From Trebonia sp963822615 (lineage in GTDB: Bacteria > Actinomycetota > Actinomycetes > Streptosporangiales > Streptosporangiaceae): a DNA stretch of 64,000 bases. The stretch covers positions 57,405 through 121,404 of the forward strand of contig CAWGIM010000007.1 in NCBI GenBank assembly GCA_963822615.1, read 5' to 3'. Made by a program: the position numbers and the translations under genes. Below, in pieces: positions 26,017 to 33,586 of the stretch. The notes beneath the pieces are model-generated. The model saw nothing but the letters and a program-made list of their open reading frames with translations. It was not told the origin of the DNA and did no database searches. Positions within the stretch are counted from its first letter, which is position 1. Each line of letters begins with the position of its first letter.

Positions 26017-26811
26017 ATGGCGGCAGCGGCGGCGGGGGGCAGGCAGCCGGGCGGGGACGCGGCCGAGGGGGTGCGCAGCATCCGGCGGGCGCTGGACATC
26101 CTGTCCCTGCTGACCGACGACAAGCCGGTGGTGTCCGTCCGGGACATCACCGACGCGACCGGCCTGGCCAAGACGACGGTGCTGCGCCTGGTGCACACCC
26201 TGGAGCAGAGCGGGCTGCTGTGGGCCACCGCCGGCGGCTACATGGCCGGCCCGGGCCTGTGGCGCTGGGCCTACCTGGCCCGGCAGAGCTGGCAGCTGCC
26301 GCCGGAGACGCGGGCCACCATGCGCGAGCTCGGTGCCCGGCACGAGGAGACGGTCAACCTCTACGTGCTGCGTGACACCAACCGGGTCTGCGTCGCCCAG
26401 CAGGAATCGCCCCGGGCGCTGCGGCACGTCGTCCAGGTGGGAGACGAGCTGCCGTTGTGGGCCGGCGCCACGTCCAAGGTCCTGCTCAGTGACGCGCCCG
26501 AGGCGCTGCTGGCCCGGGTGGCCGCCCGCTCGCCGGCCGGACCGGGGCACCTGGAGACGCTGCGGCAGTGGGCAGCCGACACGCGCCGGGACGGGTACGC
26601 GGTCAGCCACGGTGAGCGCGAGGAAGGCATCTCCGCCGTCGCGGTGCCGGTGCTCGGCCGTTCCGGCACGGTGACCGCGGCGCTGGCGCTCAGCGGTCCC
26701 ACGCTCCGCTTCACCGCCGACCGGGTGACGCGGTTCGCGGCCGACCTGAAGCTGGCCGCCGCCCGTATGTCCGAGCGCGGGTTCGATCATCCCCTCGGCC
26801 CGGCGACCTGA
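26017..26811 (+). CDS. IclR-family transcriptional regulator
   Basis: A 264-residue regulator with an N-terminal winged helix (GVRSIRRALDILSLLTDDKPVVSVRDITDATGLAKTTVLRLVHTLEQSGLL, ~16-68). A C-terminal IclR ligand-binding GAF-like domain follows (~85-260; ELGARHEETVNLYVLRD, LPLWAGATSKVLLS, GISAVAVPVL). ATG at 26017 is chosen because GAGG sits five bases upstream; the frame is open for another 53 codons upstream, but that stretch is not IclR-like. Its place between the divergent importer/ALDH/ThDP operon and the downstream CoA-transferase genes suggests it controls both, most likely as a repressor released by the pathway substrate. Confidence 0.92.
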   Translation: MAAAAAGGRQPGGDAAEGVRSIRRALDILSLLTDDKPVVSVRDITDATGLAKTTVLRLVHTLEQSGLLWATAGGYMAGPGLWRWAYLARQSWQLPPETRATMRELGARHEETVNLYVLRDTNRVCVAQQESPRALRHVVQVGDELPLWAGATSKVLLSDAPEALLARVAARSPAGPGHLETLRQWAADTRRDGYAVSHGEREEGISAVAVPVLGRSGTVTAALALSGPTLRFTADRVTRFAADLKLAAARMSERGFDHPLGPAT

Positions 26812-26856
26812 CCCCCGGCCGGCGTGCGCCGGCCGGTGCTCACAAGGAGTGCGCGC

Positions 26857-28053
26857 ATGCAAGTCCCACCGCAGCGACCGCTGAGCGGTACCCGGGTCCT
26901 CGACCTGACCAACGTCCTGGCCGGCCCCTACTGCAGCTACCAGCTCGCGCTGCTCGGGGCCGAGGTCGTCAAGGTGGAGCTGCCCGGCCAGGGTGACCTC
27001 GCCCGTCACCTCGGGTCCGATCCCGAGCTCAACGCGGCCGGGATCGGCGCGTCGTTCCTCGCCCAGAACGCGGGGAAGAAGTCGGTCGAGCTCGACCTGA
27101 AGGATCCCGGCGACCAGGTTGTGTTCCGGGACATGGTCGCCGGGGCCGACGTGCTGCTGGAAAACTTCCGGGCCGGTGTCCTCGACCGCATGGGATTCGG
27201 CTGGCCGGTGCTCCGCGAGCTCAACCCGGGGCTGGTCTACTGCGCGATCTCCGGCTTCGGGCAGGGCGGCCCGATGCGCCAGGCTCCCGCCTACGACCAG
27301 GTCATCCAGGGACTGTCGGGCATCATGGCGATAACCGGGACCCCGGAAACGGCGCCGCTGCGGGTCGGCTTTCCCGTCTGCGACACGGTCGGCGGCCTGA
27401 TGGCGGCCCTGTCGATCGCCGCCGCCCTGAGCGGGCGCGCGAGAACCGGCAGCGGCTGCTTCCTCGACGTGTCGATGCTCGAGGCGGCCATCTCCGCGAT
27501 GGGCTGGCCAGTCTCCAACTACCTGGTGGCCGGCGTCGCCCCGGAGCCCATGGGCGACCAGAACGCCACCGCCGCGCCGTCCGGCACCTTCGACGCGGCC
27601 GACGGCCCGATCAACATCGCCGCCAACCGGCAGGAGCAGTTCGAGGCCCTCTGCCGGGCGGTCGGCCTGCCCGGGCTGGTCGATGACCGCAGGTTCGCCG
27701 AACGCGAGGCCCGCAAGGCCAACCGGGAAGCGCTCAACGCCGCGCTGAACGAGGCGCTGCGCGGCCGGACGGCCCTGGAATGGGAGCAGGCGCTGACCGC
27801 CGCGGGCGTACCCGCCGCCAGGATCCTCACCGTGCCCCAGGCACTCGAGCTGGACCAGCTCGCGTACCGCGGGCTGTTCACCGACCTGCCCTACCCGGAT
27901 GACTCCGGCCGGGTGCTGCGGGTCACCGGAAGCGGGGTGCTGCTTGACGGCCAGCCGATGCGGCCGGAAACCGCCCCGCCGCTGCTCGGCCAGCACAACG
28001 GCGAGCGCGAGCTGCTCGCTGACCGCTGGAAGGTCGCCAGGAGGGCATCGTGA
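26857..28053 (+). CDS. CaiB/BaiF-family (family III) CoA-transferase
   Basis: A 398-residue family III CoA-transferase starting at ATG with AAGGAG upstream. Typical blocks are PLSGTRVLDLTNVLAGPYCSYQLALLGAEVVKVELP at the N-terminus, KKSVELDLKDPGDQ, DVLLENFRAGVLDRMGFG, ELNPGLVYCAISGFGQGGP, AYDQVIQGLSGIM and the C-terminal PAARILTVPQALE. The catalytic aspartate of the family lies in the AYDQVIQG region (about residue 148). It moves CoA between a donor acyl-CoA and a free acid. It overlaps the next gene by GTGA, so the CoA ester it makes is probably the substrate of the citryl-CoA-lyase-like protein. Confidence 0.93.
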   Translation: MQVPPQRPLSGTRVLDLTNVLAGPYCSYQLALLGAEVVKVELPGQGDLARHLGSDPELNAAGIGASFLAQNAGKKSVELDLKDPGDQVVFRDMVAGADVLLENFRAGVLDRMGFGWPVLRELNPGLVYCAISGFGQGGPMRQAPAYDQVIQGLSGIMAITGTPETAPLRVGFPVCDTVGGLMAALSIAAALSGRARTGSGCFLDVSMLEAAISAMGWPVSNYLVAGVAPEPMGDQNATAAPSGTFDAADGPINIAANRQEQFEALCRAVGLPGLVDDRRFAEREARKANREALNAALNEALRGRTALEWEQALTAAGVPAARILTVPQALELDQLAYRGLFTDLPYPDDSGRVLRVTGSGVLLDGQPMRPETAPPLLGQHNGERELLADRWKVARRAS

Positions 28054-28868
28054 CGTCGGTGGAAGATGTGGCCCAGTGGTGGGGGACGTCGGTCTCCCGG
28101 ATGGAGCCTGGGGTGATCGAGCTCCGCGGCCGCCCGGTCCAGGACCTGATCGGGACGACCAGCCTGCCGACGATGATCTGGCTGCTGGTGCGGGGTTCAC
28201 TGCCGTCTCCCGGTGAGGCCGCGCTCCTCGAGGCCGCCCTGGTGGCCTCGGTCGATCACGGCCCGCAGGCCCCCTCCATCGCCGCTGCCCGGATGGCGAT
28301 CACCTGCGGGGTCGGGCTCAACACGGCCATCGCGACCGGGGCGGGCATGCTCGGCGACGTGCACGGCGGGGCCGGCGAGCAGGCGGTCCGGCTGCTGGGC
28401 GAGATCCGCGCGGCGGAACGCGGCGGGGAAGTGCTCACGGCCGCCACCGGGCGCGTGCTGGCCGCGTGGCGCGCGACTTCGCGCTACATCCCCGGTTTCG
28501 GTCACCGCTTTCACCCGGTCGACCCGCGTCGCGGCCCGTTGCTTGCCCTGGTCGCCGACGCGGTCCGGGACGGGGTGGTCGACGGCGGCTACCTGCGCGC
28601 CGCCCTCGCGGTGGAGGAGGCGCTCAACCGGGGCCGCGGCCGCCCGGTGCCGATGAACATCGACGGCGCGACCGCGGTCATCTACGCCGAGCTCGGCTTC
28701 GCGCCGCCGCTCGCCCGGGGGCTGTTCGTGCTCAGCCGGTCGGTCGGCATCCTCGCCCACGCGTGGGAGGAGTCCCAGCAGGGGCGGCGCAACAAGGGCC
28801 CGATGCCCCCGTCGATCCTGCCCGCCTACCTCGGCCAGCCCGGTGACCGCGGGACGGCCGGAGGCTGA
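28050..28868 (+). CDS. Citrate synthase-superfamily protein, citryl-CoA-lyase-like
   Basis: A 272-residue protein much shorter than citrate synthase (~370-430). It retains the superfamily's catalytic core: GGAGEQAVRLL near residue 110, YIPGFGHRFHPVDPR near residue 148 (the histidine after GFGH), DGATAVIYAELGFAP near residue 210 and a VGILAHAWEE end. Such short forms cleave or make 3-hydroxy-acyl-CoA esters (for example citryl-CoA to oxaloacetate plus acetyl-CoA). Coupled to the CoA-transferase, the pair could activate and split a citrate-like acid. GTG start overlapping the upstream stop. Exact substrate unknown. Confidence 0.8.
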   Translation: MTSVEDVAQWWGTSVSRMEPGVIELRGRPVQDLIGTTSLPTMIWLLVRGSLPSPGEAALLEAALVASVDHGPQAPSIAAARMAITCGVGLNTAIATGAGMLGDVHGGAGEQAVRLLGEIRAAERGGEVLTAATGRVLAAWRATSRYIPGFGHRFHPVDPRRGPLLALVADAVRDGVVDGGYLRAALAVEEALNRGRGRPVPMNIDGATAVIYAELGFAPPLARGLFVLSRSVGILAHAWEESQQGRRNKGPMPPSILPAYLGQPGDRGTAGG

Positions 28869-28903
28869 CGGCGGGTGACCGCCCGGGTCGCCGCGCACGC
28901 CCG

Positions 28904-29740
28904 TCAGCCCGCCAGCGAGCGGACGGCGCGCCTGGCCCGGGCGGCGTAGTCGCCCGGGCTGGCGACGGCGAGGGCCGCGGCGGACGGCGCTTCCACCGAC
29001 ACCAGCAGGTCGGGCGGCAGCACCGCCAGCAGCGCGCGGAGGGGAAGCTCGCCCTCGCCCGGCAGCAGGCGCACGGCGCGCGCTTCCAGCACGCGGTCGT
29101 CGCCCGCCGGGCGCTGCCCCCGTGGCATCGCGGCCGGGACGCGGAGCCCGGACGGCTGCTCCCGCGGGGCGTCGCATAGCTGCAGGTAGGCCAGCAGCGC
29201 GGGGTCCACCGCGGCGACCTCGTCGACACTGGCCCGGCAGCGCTGGATGTGCAGCGTGTCGAGCAGGATCCCGCCGCCGGTCTGCCGGGCGATCGCGACC
29301 GCGGCGGCCAGGGAGCTGATCGGACGGTAGGCGGTGAACTCGATGACCGGGCGCACGCCGGCCGCGCGGGCGATGCTGACCAGCGCGGCCAGCGACTCGG
29401 CGAACCGCGCGGTGTCGGGGTCATCGCAGATGACGTTGAGGTAGCGGGCGCCGAGGGCGGCCGCCGTTTCCAGGATGCGCTCCTGGCCGGCCAGGACCGA
29501 CCCGGGGCCGAGCGCGACCGCCTCCACCGCGTGGACCGAGAGGCCGGTGTCCGCGCACCGTCGCCGGGTTTCCGCCAGCATGGGCGACCCGGGGTACAGC
29601 GGCCAGGTCTCCTCGCCGGGGGTGACCGGGCCCGCCCGCAGGCCCACCGTGTCGAACCCGGCCGCGGCGGCCAGGGTTACCAGCTCGGGCGGCGCGGTCT
29701 CGAGCAGGGTGAGGTGTTCCAGGCCGATAGCGCGCTTCAT
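28904..29740 (-). CDS. Sugar phosphate isomerase/epimerase family (AP endonuclease 2-like TIM barrel)
   Basis: A 278-residue TIM-barrel protein of the xylose-isomerase-like group. Segments include MKRAIGLEHLTLLETAPPELVTLAAAAGFDTVGLR at the start, LNVICDDPDTARFAESLAAL, PVIEFTAYRPISSLAAAVAIAR with the metal-ligand Glu, GILLDTLHIQRC with Asp and His, and a final VSVEAPS. ATG at 29740 is preceded by GGAG; the in-frame ATG five codons earlier is less well placed. Enzymes of this fold isomerise sugars or dehydrate related cyclitols; the substrate is not recognisable. It is convergent with the citryl-CoA-lyase-like gene and divergent from the TetR gene. Confidence 0.82.
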   Translation of the reverse strand: MKRAIGLEHLTLLETAPPELVTLAAAAGFDTVGLRAGPVTPGEETWPLYPGSPMLAETRRRCADTGLSVHAVEAVALGPGSVLAGQERILETAAALGARYLNVICDDPDTARFAESLAALVSIARAAGVRPVIEFTAYRPISSLAAAVAIARQTGGGILLDTLHIQRCRASVDEVAAVDPALLAYLQLCDAPREQPSGLRVPAAMPRGQRPAGDDRVLEARAVRLLPGEGELPLRALLAVLPPDLLVSVEAPSAAALAVASPGDYAARARRAVRSLAG

Positions 29741-29758
29741 ACCGCCACTCCGCACTGA

Positions 29759-29810
29759 GTCTTAGCAGTCACCGGGGTCTTAGCAGTCACAGGGTCTTAG
29801 CAGCCGCAGG
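29759..29810. repeat. Triplicated GTCTTAGCAG repeat
   Basis: Three near-identical units start at 29759, 29777 and 29794 (spacing 18 and 17). The first two share GTCTTAGCAGTCAC, and the third diverges to GTCTTAGCAGCCGC. The cluster lies upstream of the isomerase start (leftward) and next to the first TetR dyad. It may be a regulatory repeat or simple slippage. Confidence 0.6.
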
Positions 29811-29812
29811 GC

Positions 29813-29834
29813 ATGAACTAACCTGATAGTTCAT
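29813..29834. promoter_or_regulatory. TetR-type operator, site 1
   Basis: ATGAACTA-ACCTGA-TAGTTCAT is a perfect inverted repeat with 8-base arms and a 6-base spacer, located between the leftward isomerase gene and the rightward tetR gene. It shares the GAAC/GTTC core with the two other dyads in this locus, so it probably binds the same TetR protein and may bring the isomerase gene under its control. Confidence 0.65.
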
Positions 29835-29883
29835 TATTTGAGCGTGAGCCCGCGCCGTTGTAAAGGCCCCGGCGGGGAGGGAA

Positions 29884-29903
29884 TGAACCAACAAGTTCGT
29901 TCA
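29884..29903. promoter_or_regulatory. TetR-type operator, site 2 (upstream of tetR)
   Basis: TGAACCAACAAGTTCGTTCA is an imperfect palindrome (8 of 10 pairs). It also contains GAAC-CAACAA-GTTC with the 6-base spacing seen at site 3. It ends 16 bases before the tetR GTG start, so it must overlap the transcription start region of tetR. This is the classic place for autorepression. Confidence 0.65.
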
Positions 29904-29919
29904 CAGTACAATCGGCGGC

Positions 29920-30570
29920 GTGACCGGCACCACCGCCCGCGCGGGCCAGCAGCGGCAGCGCGACCCGGAGCGGACCCGCCAGGAGATCCTGGACGTGGCG
30001 CTCAGCGAGTTCGCCAGGAACGGTTACGCCGGCGCGCGGGTCGACGAGATCGCCGCCCGCACCCGCACCACGAAACGGATGCTGTACTACTACTTCACCA
30101 ACAAGGAGCAGCTCTACATCGCCGTGCTCGAGCAGGCGTACGCCACCGCCCGGGACGCCGAACGGCAGGCGGACGTCGACCACCTGGACCCGGTAGCGGC
30201 GATCCGCGCGCTGGCCGAGCTGACGTTCGACCACCACGAGTCGCACCAGGACTTCATCAGCCTGGTCTCGATCGAGAACGTGCACCGGGCCGAGCTGCTC
30301 GCCCGGTCGCCCGCCCTGGCCGAGCTGAACAACCCGGCGGTGGACCTCATCCGCCGCATCCTGGACCGCGGGCGGGCGGCCGGCGTCTTCCCGCGCCCGG
30401 TCGATGCCATCGACGTGCACATGATGATCAGCTCGTTCTGCTTCTTCCGGGTGTCCAACCGGCACACCTTCGGCGCGCTGTTCGGGGTGGACATGCTCGA
30501 CCCGGCCCGCCGCCAGAACTACCGGCAGATGGTCGGGGACATGATCGTCAGCTACCTCACCACCCCGTAG
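29920..30570 (+). CDS. TetR-family transcriptional regulator
   Basis: A 216-residue TetR regulator starting at GTG. The N-terminal DNA-binding domain is clear: RTRQEILDVALSEFARNGYAGARVDEIAARTRTTKRMLYYYFTNKEQLYIAVLEQ (~18-70). The C-terminal ligand domain contains LTFDHHESHQDFISLVSIENVHRAE and DAIDVHMMISSFCFFRVSNRHTFG, resembling TetR_C domains of aromatic/quinate pathway regulators. Three dyads with a GAAC/GTTC core lie around this gene and in the promoter of the downstream dehydratase gene. It is therefore predicted to repress itself and that gene until an inducer appears. Confidence 0.92.
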   Translation: MTGTTARAGQQRQRDPERTRQEILDVALSEFARNGYAGARVDEIAARTRTTKRMLYYYFTNKEQLYIAVLEQAYATARDAERQADVDHLDPVAAIRALAELTFDHHESHQDFISLVSIENVHRAELLARSPALAELNNPAVDLIRRILDRGRAAGVFPRPVDAIDVHMMISSFCFFRVSNRHTFGALFGVDMLDPARRQNYRQMVGDMIVSYLTTP

Positions 30571-30591
30571 GGCCTCCGGCGGGCCCGCGTA

Positions 30592-30621
30592 TTGACACGG
30601 CCGGAACGCGTCAGCTAAGAA
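30592..30621 (+). promoter_or_regulatory. Promoter of the dehydroshikimate-dehydratase-like gene
   Basis: TTGACA at 30592-30597 and TAAGAA at 30616-30621 are 18 bases apart. Site 3 of the TetR dyads begins at the next base, covering the expected transcription start. The -35 is a perfect consensus; the -10 is weaker. The start codon is 50 bases downstream of the -10. Confidence 0.6.
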
Positions 30622-30639
30622 ACGAACGTACTAGTTCGT
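30622..30639. promoter_or_regulatory. TetR-type operator, site 3
   Basis: ACGAAC-GTACTA-GTTCGT is a perfect dyad with 6-base arms and a 6-base spacer, placed directly behind the -10 hexamer of the downstream gene. It shares GAAC-N6-GTTC with site 2. Binding here would block RNA polymerase at the start site. Confidence 0.7.
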
Positions 30640-30670
30640 ACATTGCTCGAACCGGCGAGAGGACGAGCAG

Positions 30671-32551
30671 GTGGACGTGGCCGGCGATTCGGCGGATCAG
30701 GTACCGCATCGGCACAGCATCGCGACGGTCGCGCTCGGCGGGACGCTCGGCGAGAAGCTCGCGGCGGCGTCGGCGGCCGGCTTCGACGGCATCGAGCTGT
30801 TCGAACCCGACCTGATCGCCGCGCCGCTGGCACCGGAGGAGGTCCGGCGGCGGCTGGCCGACCTGGGCCTGGTGTGCGAGCTCTACCAGCCGCTGCGCGA
30901 CATCGCGGGCGTGCCGCCGGAGCTTTTCCCGCGCAAGCTGCGCCTGGTGCAGGCCAAGTTCGACCTGATGCAGCGGCTGGGCGCGCGGATGGCGCTGCTC
31001 TGCTCGACCGTGTCGCCGCACGCGGTCGACGACGACGACCTGGCCGCCCAGCAGCTCTCGGCGGTCGCCGACGAGGCGCGGGCGCGCGGGCTGACGGTTG
31101 CCTACGAGGCGCTGGCGTGGGGGACCCACGTCAGCGACTACATCCATGCCTGGCGGATCGTGCGGCGGGCGGCGCACCCGGCCCTGGGCCTCTGCCTGGA
31201 CAGCTTCCACGTCCTGGCCAGGGGCACCAGCCTGGACGAGATCGCCGCGATCCCGCGCGACAAGCTGTTCATCCTGCAGCTCGCCGACGCCCCGCGGCTG
31301 CGCATGGACGAGCTGCAGTGGAGCAGGCACTTCCGCTGCTTCCCGGGACAGGGTGACCTCGACCTGGAGTCCTTCCTCAGCCGCGTGCTGGCGGCGGGCT
31401 ACGGCGGGCCGCTGTCGCTGGAGATCTTCAACGACATCTTCCGGCAGGCGGACCCGTTCCGGACGGCGGTCGACGGCCGCCGGTCACTGCTCTGGCTGGA
31501 AGAGCGGGTCAGCTCCCCGGCCCGCGGAGCCCCCCGGCCGCGGCCGGGCCGCCTGCCGGCCGGCCGCGGCGGCCTCCGCGGCTTCGCCTTCACCGAGCTC
31601 AACGCGCCGCCGGAGACCCTCCAGGGGCTCGAGCGGCTCCTCGCGGGCCTGGGCCTGCGCCGGACCGGCCAGCACCGGACCAAGCCGGTCGAGCTGTGGG
31701 AGGCCGGCCGCGCGCGCATCCTGCTCAACAGCGGGCGCAGCACCCAGTCCGCGGCCGGGGCCGGGCGGTTCGCGGTGGCCGCGGTCGGCCTGGACGTCAC
31801 CGACGCGGCCGCGATCGCACGGCGGGCGACGGCACTGCGCGCGCCGATCGTGCCCCGGCACCGGAACTGGGACGAGGCCGACCTGATCGGGATCGAGTCC
31901 CCGGACGGGGTGGAGATCTTCCTGTGCGAGGAAGGCAGCGACTGGCGCGGCGACTTCGACCGGTGTACCGACGAGCACCGCCCTGAGGCCAAGTCGCGGC
32001 TGGCCGGCATCGACCACGTCGCGCTGGCGCAGCCGCTGACCCTCTTCCATGAGAGCGTGCTCTTCTACCGCAGCCTGCTGGGGCTGGTGCCGCTGGCGAC
32101 TGAGGAGCTGGCGTCGCCCACTGGCCTGATCAGGAGCCAGGCGCTCACCAGCGCGGGCGGCGCCGAGGCGGTCAGCTTCGTGATCAACGTGCCGGTGCTC
32201 GGCGGCGGGCGGGCCGGGCACCGCCCGCTGCAGCAGGTGGCGATCCGGACCGACGACATCGTGGAGACCGCCCGCGCGGTGTCCGCCCAGGGGCTGCCGG
32301 TCCTGCCCGTCCCTGGCAATTACTACGAGGACCTCGCCGCCAGGACCGCGCTCGACGCGGTCGCGCTTGAGGCGTACCGGCTCGGCAACATCCTCTACGA
32401 CGAGGATCCAGGCGGGCACGCGCTGCGGCACTTCTACGTGGCCCCGGCCCAGGGACGGGTGCTGTTCGAGATCGCCGACCGTGCGCCCGGCTACGCGGGT
32501 TACGGCGCGGGCAACGCGCTGGTCCGCATGGCCGCCCTGGACTCCGCGTGA
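30671..32551 (+). CDS. QuiC/QsuB-like 3-dehydroshikimate dehydratase fused to an HPPD-like domain
   Basis: A 626-residue two-domain protein starting at GTG. Residues ~14-275 form a xylose-isomerase-like barrel. Its metal ligands E146 (VAYEALAW), D177 (LCLDSFH), Q203 (LQLADAP) and E251 (SLEIFND) have the same 31/26/48 spacing I recall for the ligands of Pseudomonas QuiC1. Residues ~300-620 are a glyoxalase/HPPD-type domain (GIDHVALAQP, VLFEIADRAPGYAGYG). In it the usual second metal histidine is a glutamine (LQQVAIRTDDI), so this half may lack dioxygenase activity. Homologues turn 3-dehydroshikimate into protocatechuate in quinate/shikimate breakdown. Controlled by an adjacent TetR site. No protocatechuate-cleavage genes are seen here. 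Confidence 0.85.
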   Translation: MDVAGDSADQVPHRHSIATVALGGTLGEKLAAASAAGFDGIELFEPDLIAAPLAPEEVRRRLADLGLVCELYQPLRDIAGVPPELFPRKLRLVQAKFDLMQRLGARMALLCSTVSPHAVDDDDLAAQQLSAVADEARARGLTVAYEALAWGTHVSDYIHAWRIVRRAAHPALGLCLDSFHVLARGTSLDEIAAIPRDKLFILQLADAPRLRMDELQWSRHFRCFPGQGDLDLESFLSRVLAAGYGGPLSLEIFNDIFRQADPFRTAVDGRRSLLWLEERVSSPARGAPRPRPGRLPAGRGGLRGFAFTELNAPPETLQGLERLLAGLGLRRTGQHRTKPVELWEAGRARILLNSGRSTQSAAGAGRFAVAAVGLDVTDAAAIARRATALRAPIVPRHRNWDEADLIGIESPDGVEIFLCEEGSDWRGDFDRCTDEHRPEAKSRLAGIDHVALAQPLTLFHESVLFYRSLLGLVPLATEELASPTGLIRSQALTSAGGAEAVSFVINVPVLGGGRAGHRPLQQVAIRTDDIVETARAVSAQGLPVLPVPGNYYEDLAARTALDAVALEAYRLGNILYDEDPGGHALRHFYVAPAQGRVLFEIADRAPGYAGYGAGNALVRMAALDSA

Positions 32552-32599
32552 CCATGATCCGGACGGCGTTATGCCGCGGGCGGGCGGGAAGGCGGGACG

Positions 32600-33561
32600 A
32601 TGAAGGCCGCGGTGCTCACCCGGGCCGGCCAGATCACCATGACCGATGACTGGCCAGAGCCGGCCCGGGCCGGGGCGAGGTGGTGGTCGGGCTCACCGGC
32701 GTCGGGATCTGCGGGTCCGATCTCGCGGTGTGGTCGGGGGAGCGGCCGGTCGGCTTGCCCTGGATCGCGGGCCATGAAGGGTTCGGCACGATCGTCGCGG
32801 TCGGGGAGGGCGTGCGCGGTGACCGGGTCGGCGAGCGGGTGGTGGTCGAGCCGAACTACCCCTGCGGCCGGTGCGGCGCCTGCCTGCGCGGCCGGACGGC
32901 GATGTGCCCCGACCGCCGGGCGGTCGGTATCAACGTGCCGGGCCTGCTGCGCGAGCGGGCCGCGGTTCCGGCCGACTTCGCCTGGACCGCCCCGGCCAGC
33001 CTCGCCGACCAGGACCTGGTTTGCGTGGAGCCCATGGCGGTGGCCCTGCACGCGGCCCAGGTAGGCGGGGTGGCGGCCGGCTCCAGGTGCCTGATCGTGG
33101 GGGCCGGCTCGCAGGGCCTGCTGCTGCTGATGGTGCTGCGCGCGCTGGGGGCGGAAGTCGCGGTGGTCGAGCCGGCCGACGGGCGCCTGGCGATTGCCCG
33201 CGGCCTCGGCGCCCGGCCGGCCACCGACGCGCCCTACGAGCTGGTCTTCGAGACGTCCGGCTCGGTCGGCGGGACGCAGCAGGCGCTGCGCTCGCTCGGG
33301 GTAGGCGCGTCCCTGGTACTGATCGGGATCCCGCACGACGACGTCCCGCTCTCGACCGCCTCGATCGTCCGCGGCCACGCGACCGTCATGGGCTCGATTA
33401 TCTACGATCACCCGGGCGACTTCAGGGACACCCTCAGCTTCATCACCGAGAACTCCCTCAGCCCCTCGTCGATCATCCGCCGCACGTTCAGCTTCGGTGA
33501 CTCGCAGGCCGCCCTCAGCTCGGCGGTCAGCGTCTCCGGCAAATCCTGGGTCAAGTTCTGA
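32600..33561 (+). pseudogene. Zinc-dependent alcohol dehydrogenase (MDR family), one frameshift
   Basis: The start MKAAVLTRAGQITMTDDWPEP (from 32600) is in one frame. From about 32662 the protein continues one base back in the next frame as GEVVVGLTGVGICGSDLAVWSGE. One base is missing in the CC/GG run near 32660. Beyond it the MDR pattern is intact: GICGSD with the catalytic zinc Cys, GHEGFGTIVAVG, the structural-zinc cysteines (PCGRCGACLRG...MCPDR), VEPMAVALHAAQ and the Rossmann segment CLIVGAGSQGLLLLMVLRALGAEVAVVE. The repaired protein is ~320 residues and would oxidise a secondary alcohol or polyol with NAD(P). It lies 48 bases behind the dehydratase, so probably the same transcript. Confidence 0.82.
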
Positions 33562-33586
33562 CGCGGGCACCGGCCGGGCGTCCGGC

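Noticed and set aside
25816..28200. A 794-residue open frame on the minus strand across IclR and the CoA-transferase
   Set aside because: It lies antisense to two recognisable protein families and has no recognisable domain.
28050..28868. Calling the citrate-synthase-superfamily protein a citrate synthase
   Set aside because: It is only 272 residues, lacks the full synthase N-terminal region and is coupled to a CoA-transferase, so a lyase-type role fits better.
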